Positions 23,401-55,085 of a stretch of 64,000 nt of DNA are shown in pieces. This stretch comes from Phylloscopus collybita (Eukaryota > Chordata > Aves > Passeriformes > Phylloscopidae): positions 13,905,501 through 13,969,500 of the forward strand of contig JAJNNQ010000130.1 of NCBI GenBank assembly GCA_027886175.1. The letters are read 5' to 3'. Numbering within the stretch: the first letter of the stretch is position 1; each line of letters starts with the position of its first letter. The position numbers and the translations under genes are program-made. The notes beneath the pieces are model-generated. The model was not told where the DNA came from. It ran no database searches and saw only the letters and a list, made by a program, of their open reading frames with translations.

Positions 23401-25423
23401 TTATTGTGCAGCTGGATTTTGGGAAGCCAGTACTTGAGAATGCTACTCTTTGCACTGCTGTGGTAAAAGCCATTAGGATATAAATGGTGTTAAAGCCTAC
23501 GAGACCAAAGCCAGCTCAGCCTGACTGAGAGGACAGCTGATGCTGCAGTACAGTCACCCTCTCCGTGCCAGAGGTGTGACTACCACGGCTGAACTAAAGA
23601 CTGAGGTTGCAGAGGAGCTGCAGAACAGCTCTCCTCAAGGTCACTCAGATTTTGTCCAAGGGCATTAAACATGTCAACTTAGTGCCAGACCTTCCACACT
23701 GGCTGCATGGAAGAGGAACAGGAATGAGAGCAAAGTACATGCACCTCAGTCACTTGATGTCAGCCATGAAGATAGAATTCCAGCACTTGAACTAGTCTGA
23801 CAGATTTATGTACAGCCATAAATGATGCTCCTTTTTTCTGTGAAGACATGGTAGAGTTGAATTTACCTCTCCCAGTGTTCATTAACTACTTTTTGTAGCA
23901 TGAACAATGGTAGAAGAAGGGCATGGATGAAGGTAGAACAGCTGCCAAAGCCAGAAACAAGATTGTGATTCTTCACTTGTTTACAACAGCAACACCTCCT
24001 CTGGGAGAACTGCTGCAGGAGTGCCTGGTTAACATCTGATTTGTTTCTGGGACAGAGTTCATTCAAGTCACTGAAGCATTACACTGCAACTTTAATTTCT
24101 TGTGCTGGGTAAAGAAACCACTTTTCATAGTTAGAGTAGCCCATTCTCACACTGATAACAGAAGCGTGGTTTGAAGTCAATAGGGACTGGCTTTAGCAAG
24201 TGCTGCAGTACCTCAGTGACTGACAGAAGCATTTGCAATGTATTTGGGACATAAGCTGGACCTTGACAACGTTTAAGATGTATCAAAGAAAACAGTGATT
24301 CTACTGTGTAATACATTGTAGACACTTTCATCAGAGAGCTAAATGACCAAAGCTAAGTGGTAAGCTATGCAAGTTCATCAAGTAGATTCCATCTTTGGGG
24401 TAATAACATCCAGTTTTTAAGCTCTTTTGTTTTGGTCCTTGACCAAAAACTTTACATGCTGAGCATCAAGGCTTAAATAAACTCTCAGCATTTCTTTCAA
24501 GTTTGCACCAAACAGCATTTAAGCAACCTCAAAATCAGGGTGGTGATACCCAGTTTGCACAGCATTGTTTCTTTTGTTTCTCCTCCCCAGGATGAGATAC
24601 AATCAGGATGTAAATTGAATTCAAAACAAGAGAAGTGGAAACAGTTGAATGTGCAATAAGACATTTTCAAGGGAAAGCTATGCAGCAGACCTTGAATGTT
24701 CTCCCCTTTTATCCTGTTCTCACTAGCATCACCCTGTCCTAAGCGCAGTAGGGTATGTACAGCAATGTGCAGAGACCAGAATTCCAGCACATGGCAGAAC
24801 ATGATGCTGGAACAGTTTGTAATGAAGACTGGTGGTGGTATGGGAACCCAAAAAACGCTTAAGCTTGTATTATTCAGTTCCTATGAAAAAGACCATACAA
24901 TTCTCATGGTACATCAACAAGATGGACTGGTATGCCAACTAACCTCTATTTTAATATTTAAATTATAACAATACAATAACTAGAAAAGGTCAGTGCTTCA
25001 AGTGACAGATTTTGCCACTTCAATTCCAATAGTTTTCCAAAATAAAGATGCAATTAGATCTACACTTGAGCATCAGTAGTGCAATACAGTATCCTTTCCT
25101 GAATAAAGGAGCTGAGGTTTATCCACAATAAAAGCTTTAAATAAGGTAGATTGTTGCCATTTATATATCAATTCTGTATGTTTGATATAAAATATATTGG
25201 GAAAGCTTCAACTGACTTATACAATCTACATTTGGCTAAAGCTCCACATAAGCAGCATCAGTGGAAATGAACATCAGAGATATAAAACACTTTTAAAACT
25301 ACTCAGCAACAAATGACAGAAGTTTGGCTAAGAATAACTGAACATCTGAGGTGTGTACCAGACAAAAAGAATGGACCCTGTGGTTACTTGCACTATTTTA
25401 ATGAAGTAAAAGAAATGCAAGGT
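20485..25423 (-). other. HSPA4L: Downstream of HSPA4L: possible long 3' UTR
   Basis: No other gene is recognised in the 5 kb after the HSPA4L stop. Candidate polyadenylation signals on the minus strand are ATTAAA at 24950-24955 and AATAAA at 20485-20490. The second would give a UTR of about 4.9 kb. The real end cannot be set by eye. A GC-richer patch at about 21950-22150 carries overlapping chance open frames. Confidence 0.35.
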
Positions 25424-44831
<19,408 letters not shown>

Positions 44832-44969
44832 TCAATGGGATTATAACAATCCGGAGCGATTAGTGCTGAGCGGCGAGCGGAGCCATTAGCACGGCCGTGC
44901 TTAGAGTGAGCTGCCAGGGACCTGCCGTGAGGAGGGGGCAGCCCCCGGCTCCTGGAGCAGATGGAACCT

Positions 44970-47900
44970 GGAGAAGCCCAGAGGGCCGAGGGACAGGCTG
45001 GGCCCTGTGGTGGAAGCACAGTTGGGCCCAGCAGCTGTGCCCGACACAGAGGTGGGGATGGCTCTTGGTGCCTCCTGGTGCCAGGCACAGGCAGAGTTTG
45101 CACCGTCGAGTCCTTCATTCCGCCCGCTGCCAACACTTACGGAAGAGCCGTGCCCGGCAGGGGCTGGACCCTGTGTGTTTCCAGAAACAGCCTCGTCTGT
45201 TTTCTTTCCCTGGGGAAAAAAGTCAGCTCGAGGACCAAGTGTCTCTGCTTACCCCGCGTTTATATGGGTATTGGGTACTTGTGAATTGAAACGCCACAAA
45301 ACAAACCTGCAGGCTGGAACAAAGTTCCCTAAGTATTTACTTGCTTCTAAAAATGACACTCTGCACTCTGTTTCACACAGCAATGTGACGTCTTTGTGAC
45401 ACAGCATGTGACACTGCACTGCACAGTTTTGTTCCACTGGAGAGATTAAAAATAAGCAGAAAACGACTAAACTAGTTTAACATTCCTGTCAAGGGGTTTG
45501 ATTCTCTCTCCCATTTGTCACTATGTTTCAATGGTCTACTAAACAACCAGAATTTTCCTAATGAAAATGTGTTCTTTTCCTCTAAAACCTCCAGAGGCAA
45601 GAGAAACCACTGGTACACAGAATTATCTGTAACACAACTACTCTATCTGCCTCAATTATGTCATTTTTACTTGCTAGGATTAGCATTTAGAAGGCAAACC
45701 GGGTCCAGTCCCATCTACAGTTGCCAGGGAGGCAGGTTCCCCAACTCCAATTCCTGCTCTGCTCTTTCCACCCGTTGGAAAAACAGTGGCTCAAGGTATG
45801 GCAGCGCCACTCGCGGCTGACTCCCGGCTGAATAGAAGCCTCGGGGGCAAAGAGATTAAATGCAAATGCTCCTGTGTGGTTGTGCAACCCAAGCCAGCTG
45901 GTTTGAAGCTGCACTCGGGAGCAGACTTGTGCAAACATTCCTGACGGCCACCAGGAAGTGCCAATGGAGTTTTTATTTGCTTTGTCAAGAGCTGCAGATG
46001 AGCGTACAGGCAGGGTAAGCCAAACTCTAGGAGGCATTTCCTAAAAGTCACCTGTGGGCTTCAGTGTCACGCTGATGCCCAGTCTGTGAACACAACTCAC
46101 TCCAGCCAGGTGAACCACAGACTTGCCTGAGCACAGCCCCCCCCTTCTCATCATCGACTGCCTCTGTAATCTTGGGCCTGGGGCTGCCCCAGTCTTTCCA
46201 ACTCTTGGCCTGTGGATCACATCTGGTATTTTAGCAGCTCAAAAAAATATTTGTACAAACCCCATGAGCCAAGGGTTTTGTGTCAAACTTAATGGATGAA
46301 ATCTCAGGAACAGTGCTGGCCTTAATTTCTTTGAAACCAGACATTTAAGTGCCTCTTAAATGCTTCTTTTGGATCCTAAATTATCAATACTCCACAAGGC
46401 TTGGTCATTCCCTCTTGAAAATGATTCTCAGAAATAAGAGTCTTATTTTTGTACATGCTAAGGTTTATCATCAATACTGAGAAGAATCCTCACCTATTTT
46501 TAATTTTCTCAAGCAATACTGTACTAAGTGTTCTAGAGGTCTAGGTGTTGGCTCTTTATATTTTTGGGTTGTGTTTTAGCTTAAAATGCTGCCAGCCAAG
46601 TATGAAAGAGCCTTGTCAATGTTGTTTTAGTATGAACGAAATGGAAACATTGACAATTTCAAACAGGAGGCAGGTAAGTATTTTTCTTGGATTCATTAGT
46701 CTTTCTGCAATAAAGAACACTAAGGATTTTTTCTCCTCATGGATCACTCTAAGGGAGGATCTTTTGACTATTAAATATTTATCTGGTGTCATGCTCTGTT
46801 AGCTGGTACCAATGGCTAAATTTAGAAAAGCTGTGATCCTTCTGATGCTTCCTTTAAGCTCTACTGGGCAAGCAGAAGGCTTAGGAATTAAATGAGGTCA
46901 CTCCCATCCTAAGGGTGCTCTGAATTCTCTCAGTGCTATTAAAACTTGCACAGCTCATTTTTTTTCCTCCTTTAGTATGAGTGAAATAGTTTTATACCAA
47001 GTAGATTGCAGTTCATTAGTGATCAATAGAGTCCTCTAAAATATATTAAAGGCTGTATTAGGAACCAGCACTGTTTTTTTTGTCTTGACTAGCAAAAACA
47101 TGCACACTTTTTTGGGAGAGACAAATCCAAATCCCTGTCATTATAGTAGAGACAATTCCTCAAATTCTAGTGGAGAGAAGATACTTTTTAAAAAAAATTA
47201 TTTTAAACTAATATTGAAGATTTAACTTAGCTACATCTAAAATCAAATCCACTTGGAATGTCAAGGTAAGGTTCTAGGTTATCCATAATGGCAGAAAGAC
47301 AATCTTGTCTGCTTTAGGCCACTGATACACACACATGAAGTACATGTTCACATGGTCAATAAAAATAAGTGTCATAACATAGTTAAAAAATTCAGCATAT
47401 TGATGGATCAACATGAATATATGCAAATGAGAGGCTGTTTGATAATGGTTGTTGCTGCCTAGCTGACAGAAACCAGTTTTGCTGAAAGCAGCAGCTGTAG
47501 TATGCTTGTTGTTCCAGAAAGTTATCTCATCTGGAAAATACAGTCTGAACTGGAGAAATAACAGGTGCTATGTTTAATTGAAGGCCTCCACTTGGATCAG
47601 AATAAGCAGCATGATAGGAAGTTGGTAAAATCGTACTAATCAGCTTCATTTGTACCTTCAGAACAAAATTAATGAAACAAGGGTCACTCACAAAATACAT
47701 TTATACACCCACAGCACATATAAATCCTCTCATTCTCACGTTTTGTGCTAGTGAACCCATTATCGTACTCTAAATGATTATGATTTTAATAATCTTGATA
47801 CTCTTCTCTCTCCTAGTGGTAAGTTAATGACCAGAAACAGGCATTTCTTTGGTAAAGTCTCAAGAGGCACAGCACTTTGAAATAAAACCAGCATGGAGTG

Positions 47901-49520
47901 CAGGCCTGCTGCTCAGATAAAGCATAAAACAGTGAAATCACATTTTGTCTGAAAGGAAGACAGTGCTAATGAGGTAAGCTTCAAGGTTTGTGATATTTAG
48001 GACAGATTACCAGAGGTATGCAGGGCCTTATGTAAGAATTTAAGTATCCCTGGCATTTTCTGAAATGACCTAAGCAAGTTCTATGCCAACATTTATTCAG
48101 ATTTTTTTTTTTTACTTCCTGGAATACTAAGAGAGGAGATCCTTGAAACAAAGCATTTTGGAACTAACATCTCTATCGGGTGGCAAAACTTCCTCAGGGA
48201 TGCAGGGGACAAAGTCCTAGTTTCTCAAGAGCATTTTTGTGTTTTGTTTTTTAAATTATTTGTTTGAAGGCAATCTTCACAGCAAGAATTTGTATTATTA
48301 AATGTGCTTCAAATGCTACTGAACCACCTAGTAAAATTATTCTACCCACAAACCTATCCTACCCCAAATACCTGGCTCTGAGCAGGAAAAGGAAAGCCAA
48401 TCCTAGTTTTCTACTAAAAGCTCTCACCAAGGTGTGAGCTGAACATACTTTCACAAAACAAAAGTGGAAGCCTGTACAAGTTCTGTAAGCTGCATATCAG
48501 ATCCAGCAGATGAGAAATGTAATTTTGATCAATTTCTGTTCTGTTAATCCTACTGTTGAAAGACTTGGCTCTTCACTAAGTCTGTCAAGCACAAATAACT
48601 GTAAGTGGAAAAACTGTTGCTAACATCCTCATTAGTGCATAATAAATGTGATGCTAAAGATTTAAAAGGTGTTCACTTCTGTTTATAAAAGCTACCTTAA
48701 TGGTGTCCATAACATCCAAAACTGAAAGCCTGGTGCACAGTGATTCCCTGTGCTGAACTACCCAATCCCTGTACAGGCCAGGAAGTCCATCTGTATTTGT
48801 CTTTTAATAATCCAGCCCCCAGTTCCTGGAACTGTTGCTCAACAGCACCTAATAGAAAAGAAATTTATGCACATTGTAATGCATGCAGACACCCTGCTGC
48901 TTCTTGGTACAGACTGCCTGCACAACTGAAACATTTAAACAGGGGAGATCTTTGCTTTGCAGATCTTTTTTTACCAAAGCATACAGACGTGGAGGGGTAA
49001 AGACAGTGTATTCAAACAGGTAGTGACTTCCATCTGCTGGAACACTTTCCAGGTTAAATAACTACCATTCCAGTGCTGCTGTCATTCAGCAGAATCCTTA
49101 CCTATCAAATTCTCCTGCCCTTTCTCTGGAAAGAATTTTTTTCTGTGGAATACCATGCTTTCACTTCCTCCCCACACAATCCTGCTCAGATACAGGAGAA
49201 GCATTACTGTGAGTCTGCAAAAAAATGATTTAGAAGCCTTAGCTATGAATACAGTATAAAAGGTTTTATTGTTAAGTTTAGCATAGTTTGCACAATTTTA
49301 GAAAAGCCTTTTGTTTTAGAATATATCTTTCTCGTAGCCTTGATAGGAGTTTCTAGAGCAGCTACAGCCTCTGCCTAGAGACTTTCTTTCATTGGTTCTT
49401 CCTTGTCTCATCCCCTCTGTCATGCATAATTTCCCTCGTGTCCATCATGGAATCCTTATCTTTAAGGTCCAAAAGTTTCAGCCACTAGCTTAGCTAGACC
49501 CTCCTCAGGCCACCCCCAAA
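44970..49520. other. Intergenic between HSPA4L and INTU, no gene recognised
   Basis: In mammals SLC25A31 lies in this interval. I found no open frame resembling a mitochondrial carrier, no RRRMMM-type motif, and no splice-flanked exon on either strand. Mostly AT-rich single-copy-looking DNA. Confidence 0.6.
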
Positions 49521-49522
49521 CC

Positions 49523-49920
49523 TGTGTTGGATTTGTTAGAATTTAAGTGACTTAGTTTGGCATGTTGTATTTGGATTGTTTTATTGGATTGTGTGATTTT
49601 GTACCCACCCCAAAATATGTAGTACAAAACCGCCCCCCAGGTCAGGCTTGGGGTCTCTCTCTGGAGGCGGCAGCCTGGTGGCTGGGGGGTTCCCCTGACC
49701 CCCTTCCCCCCCAAATAAAGCCTCTGTTCCCTGAAAGCCTTGAGAGAGTCCCCTCTTTTTTGCATCCAAGCCATAGCAGTGTGAGCCAACTGCCTGAGCA
49801 GAGACCCCACAAAAGTGTTTTGCTGGAACGTGCCAGAGCAGCCGGGGGCCCAGGCTGACCACCGAGCCGGGCCAGAGCCAGGCACGAGCTCCAGCAGCTT
49901 TTCCCTATAGTGGAGCAAAA
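49523..49920 (+). mobile_element. Probable LTR fragment with AATAAA signal
   Basis: A GC-rich stretch that stands out from AT-rich surroundings and looks like a retroviral LTR: TGTGTTGG start, AATAAAGCCTCTG polyadenylation region at 49714-49726, then about 190 bp of U5-like sequence. The 3' boundary and target duplication are not clear, so the limits are approximate. No internal region was recognised. Confidence 0.45.
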
Positions 49921-50586
49921 GTGAAAAAAACCAAACTGTGTGACGAAGTTTAAAAAGTTAAAATTATACGTGTAGATTTTTAATCTGTTTTCCAGCTCTT
50001 GGGATTCTCTACAGGTGAAAACATGGCAGGCAATAAACCAACCTTTGAAGGAAAAACTCCAAACTGTACACCTTCTTATACCAAAGGCATCACAAAATTA
50101 TTCAGTCAGCCCAAGTACCAGGCATAGGGAGCAACAGGTGAAACAAAGCAGCCAATTCCTGGGATAACCTTGCACAGACAAGAACTAGAGTTAAGTTGTC
50201 CATTGCAGGCAAATCAGGAAAGCCAACAGCCCCAGAGACTGTAGAGATTTCTCTCTCTACTGCAAAGCCTTCCAGACACACTTTCCAGGAAATTAATTTT
50301 ACCTGTTTGAATGAATGAAATGTATCTAGAGACATAAACTACCCAGAAATGATCTCCAGTTGAGAAAAATCTTCAGCTGGTATTTTTGATACAGAACAAG
50401 GATGGTCATGAATTCTTTAAATGACATCCCATGACACCTTAAGTTAGGAAGAACCAAACTCCTCTGGTTTCTGCACCCAAAGTTGGCAAAATTCAGTTCA
50501 AAACCTTTCCCTACAGAATCAAAACAAATGCAAAACTGAGAGCTGTGCTACAGCAGTATTTCCAGAGAATTTTCTTTCACTCTACT

Positions 50587-51369
50587 TGTCTTGGGTTGTG
50601 GAACCAAAAATGTGTATTCTGTTTCATCTGCTGAAAGCAGCTGGGGAGATGTTTTTTTCTTTATCTCTTTTAACTCTTGGAGAAGTGGGAGGGGGGGCGG
50701 ATGCCCTCTGATAATGGGCCAGCTGTTAAAACCAAGTGGGGCAGTGTTTCTTATCTCTTTCACCCCTGTCCTCTCTCCAGGGGAATATTTTTCTGCTAAT
50801 GAGCCATTAACACCTCCCCAAACGAACACATCCCCAAACTATACCCTCCCCAAAGTAGAATATCCACATTCCATCATCCCATTGTGAGATGCTCCACCCA
50901 GTGGGGGGGGAGCCAACCATTCCTACCTGGATAAAACTGAGATGTAGGAACACAAGGTATCTGGCTTCACCTGATTCCTGGAGGAAGACTGGATCCCTTC
51001 TCACCATCACTGGACCCTTGTTCTATGGGATCATCTCTACTTCAACAGAACCACATCTGCCACTCCAGGAGGACTCACTTTTGGACTGCTTCCAACACCC
51101 TGACCAACAGGGTGTCAGGTTGTAGCTCTGACTCTGTCAGGGTTTTCCAAAATTGTTTGTTTGCTGGTTTGGTTGGGTGGTTTTGTTTTCTACTACATTT
51201 GTATTGTTAATATTCCCAGTAAAGAACTGTTATTCCTATTCCCAAATCTTTGCCTGAGAGCCCTTAATTGCAAAAATTATAATTTGGCAGGGGTGAGGGG
51301 TTTACGTTTCCCATTCTAAGGGAAACTCCAGCTTTCCCTGGCTGATACCTGTCTTTCCAAACCAAGACA
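50587..51369 (+). mobile_element. Solo LTR, copy B (783 bp, plus)
   Basis: Ends are the perfect 8-bp inverted repeat TGTCTTGG ... CCAAGACA. It is flanked by the perfect 5-bp target duplication CTACT (50582-50586 and 51370-51374). It is homologous along its length to 11249-12003 in opposite orientation. No internal region, so it is a solo LTR left by recombination between the two LTRs of a provirus. The 5-bp duplication fits an ERVL-like family. Confidence 0.9.
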
Positions 51370-51374
51370 CTACT

Positions 51375-54248
51375 TCATCCTCTTCTTTAAAGGTTATTAC
51401 TTTAATGCTAGTAATTGCACACTGGTAAATTTTTAAGTAACAGAAAGGATTCCAATACTATTGTGCATTGGTCTGCCTCTAGAATGAAGCACATAAAATA
51501 CCTGAGGCACATCAGGTAAGCCTGGCACTGCCACTGCAGAGATGTGACTGCCTTCCCCAGCACGAGCACCATGCCCTGAACAACTGAGCTGATCTCAGTG
51601 GATCTTGCTCCTGCTGCTCCTCCAGCAGCCAGGTTTGCCAAAATGCCCTTCCAAAACTGAAATACAAAGATTGCTGTATACAGCTATGAAAACACAGCAT
51701 TACAATATTAGAACACTGACCTTTGTACTAAATGAAACTTCAAAGCACCAAGAACAAGATCTCTCCAAAACACTATTTACGAAACAATCAGGAAACATGG
51801 CATTTCCAGAGCAATTTTTACACTGAAGTTTTTTTTTATATTTTCATTTGTAAAAGCTGATCACAGTAGATCAGCTGTAGAAGAAACATTTTACGTAACT
51901 TTTTACAGCTCTGACATAGCTGTGCTTGCATTAACTGCATCAGGGGTACATCTTGTGTAGCAAATGCAGACCATGTGGATGTATCCCAAATCACTTTTTA
52001 TTTGCCAGTTTGGAAACAACTCCACAGCTGTAGTATTCCATTTCCTGTCCTGAGGAGAAGATGTAAGAAAGCATCCAAAGACCCTAACTTCAGCAGTGGA
52101 TATGCCACTTTGCTAAATACTTCTGAGGAAATTAATCTTGAGGGTTATTCATGGAATGTTTCTAAAATTTGAGTCACGAGCTCGTACACATGTGAGCCAT
52201 CTGGAAGCACTTCCAGGAGATGGAAGGGAGATTTTAAGAACTATAAACAATGTTATTTACACAATGCCTGTTTTACCTTTTTTCCACTGTAAGGAAAAAA
52301 GAAAATAACCTTACACTCTTTATATGCAAAATGACTGTAATTGAATAGGGACTGCTCAAGAATTTGCATGCGATATCAGGAGATTAATCAAACTCTAGTG
52401 ACTGACAGAATTCCTCCTGGTCAGCACTACCAGAAAATCCTGTGGCAAGGAGACTTTCTGGCACTCTAGTAAAGAACTGTCAACAAGAGAAATCACAGAA
52501 CACTGGATTTTTGTTTACATTATCAAAACCTAATCAAAGAAATCCTGAAACAGATAACTTAAGACAGAGACAAATGAAGCAGATTTTCCATCTATTTTCA
52601 CATTAAACAAGTCAGATATGAAGAATTTATTTTCCTTTCTGCTGATATGAATGAATTTTATGCAATTTGCCAAATGCCAGTATCAACATGTCATATTCCA
52701 AGACCAAGATTTCTTGTAATTAATTCCACGGGTGTTCGCCTGTGTGCATTTCAAGAATCCATCTGGATCGAGGGATGTTCACAGGCACCTTACAGAGTCA
52801 TGAATCACTTAAGAACAAACCCCACATTTTATTGCTGCAACAATAAGCTACACAGGAAACCTGCCTCTTTCTACCACCACTAATTACCAGCCAGGCTGAG
52901 GGGAAGAAGCGCACAGCTCTTGACCAGATCTAGTTTATTAAAATTAATATGCAAAAGATAATTTTTACCTGTTTTCCTTTATCCCCTTTGGACATAAAAA
53001 TATGTTTGCATTTGTCCTTAAAAGCAACCTTTAGAGCCTGTGTTGGGAAATACTGTGTAACATTTGCCAAACCACCAGTGCCAAAAATTCTACAGAGAAA
53101 GAAATGGATTTTTAAAAATAACTAAAGGTTTTAAAATTTCTACTACACCAAGGTTATTGTACAGTATCTATTCTATTTGGTATGAGCTGCAACAAATGCC
53201 AAAAATCTTCTTTTTCAGGTCCTTTCTTTTTCAAGCACTTCTTTTTGGACATACGGATTTATTTTGAAACTTGCCAACAGCGTAGGAATGTGGTGTTAGC
53301 ACTAGAAAATCTCAAACTACAAGTGAAACATCAGTAATATGAGAAATAGCTTAGGTTTTCACCTTCCTTACTTCATCCATTTCTAGGACTAGGGATACCT
53401 ATGGAAAGTGCAGAGAGCAGAGGATTTACAGGGCTGTGCAGATGTGGCTCTCCTGAAGCAGCCTCCCTACGCATTCTGGCTGAGAGAGAAGGTGCTCACA
53501 CTACACTTGACAGCAACGCCTGGCAGCTCACACAGCTATCAGAGACTTGGTGGCACTTGTACAATTGCATTATTCTTCTAAATTAAATAAAGGGTTCTCC
53601 TGGACACTAACATAAACAGCTAAAAGCACTGCAGCCAAGACTGCTTGCTTTCCTCCACATTCCTTCCATCTATCAGGAAATCTAATACCCAAACCTCACC
53701 TATTTCAGGCTTTTGAGAGGTGTAACAGAGTAACTCTCACATGGTTTGATTTATACACGGGAACAGGGCTAACACACTACTGCTGTGATTGGTATCAGGT
53801 CTCAGACTGAAATACTGCTGCTCATCTGCTAGGAACCATAAATCCTGGAGAATGCTGATTAGCCAAGTCTTCAATCACATGCATTTCAGGCCAAGACTTC
53901 TGCTGCTGGGATCTAAAGCAACTGTTGAGTGATCAAGACAAGCTGTGAATCACCCTGTGAGCACTGCAAGCATTGATTGACTGTTTTAGGACTACCCCAA
54001 ACTGCGTCATTTACTAGTGAAAACAAGATCTAAAAGCTTTGGTCATGAGAGCCCATGAAATTGAATTTGCTTTCCTGAAGACTTAAACTTTTTGATCCCC
54101 TCGTTTAAAATGCAATTCTAGTTATGCATTTTATGAAAAGCACTCATGAAAAACAAGTGGAATAAAATAATAAAACAAAAGAGAAAATACATTCAGTAAA
54201 AAAAGAATAAAAAATTAATGCTTTACTGTTCTTAAACAAATAAACATT
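51375..54248. other. Intergenic, no gene recognised
   Basis: AT-rich DNA downstream of INTU. Only short chance open frames on either strand. No mitochondrial-carrier remnant recognised. Confidence 0.6.
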
Positions 54249-54254
54249 TTTATT
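54249..54254 (-). terminator. INTU: Polyadenylation signal, likely INTU
   Basis: AATAAA on the minus strand, about 720 bp after the INTU stop codon. It is the first clear canonical signal I noticed downstream, so the 3' UTR is probably about 0.7 kb. Confidence 0.45.
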
Positions 54255-54973
54255 AGGAAATTATGAATATAAAATAAGCCAAGTCCATGCATATCTTAAA
54301 ACCACCCTGCCCACCCCCCATCTCTCTTCATGTCTTCAAAACTGCATTTTAACAAATATAAGTATTATTTATAGTTAAAACTCACGGAGTCAAGTAAAAT
54401 ATCAACCACACTATAGTCCTGGAGTGTGCCAGGAGAGCAAAAATGGTAAGCCATTAGTTTTGTGAGGCTAACAGCCAGGAATTGTCTGGAAGATTTCTCT
54501 GTTTTGATTAACACAATGCTGATGAAAACATTCAGCATTCTTCAGGCCCTCAGAGGTGCAAAATTTTAACTAATTGGAGAACTTTTTTTTCTTCCATCAC
54601 CAATTTCCATGTTCATAGAGTACTTTGAGGCTCAGCTTACCATTTTATATTGCATGTTGTACACTGAACAGCAACGAACCTACAAATTACGTGCTGTTTT
54701 CATATAATAAAGTTATGACCAGGATAAAAAAAAAGGTGACAGTATATAAAAATAAGAACTTTGGTTCTCTGAAATATTTTTAAGTATTCAATTAATGAGC
54801 TCATTAGAAGCACCACTGAAGTTTTAACTGCATCATACCACAAGGTATTTGATTTTTTAAAGCATCTCAAAGATACCCCATGTGTATCACCCAAATTGAG
54901 TTTGTTTCCATTTTTAAGGAATGCTTTAAAGAATTAACACCATGCAGGATGCCTGAGTGTGCAGGAAGCTCAT

Positions 54974-55085
54974 CTATGCAGCTAAGCCAAAGGACAGTTT
55001 AAAGGCCAGTTCCACTGTAGCTTCTGTCACTGAGTCATGGAAACACACGTAACACTCCTGAGGTTTGGGATGGAGAATGAGTCTC
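54974..55085 (-). CDS. INTU: INTU last exon
   Basis: [20 protein letters not shown] to FKLSFGLAA and stop TAG. The acceptor is TTCCCCAG|GAGACT. The length of the C-terminus matches human within a residue or so. Confidence 0.95.
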
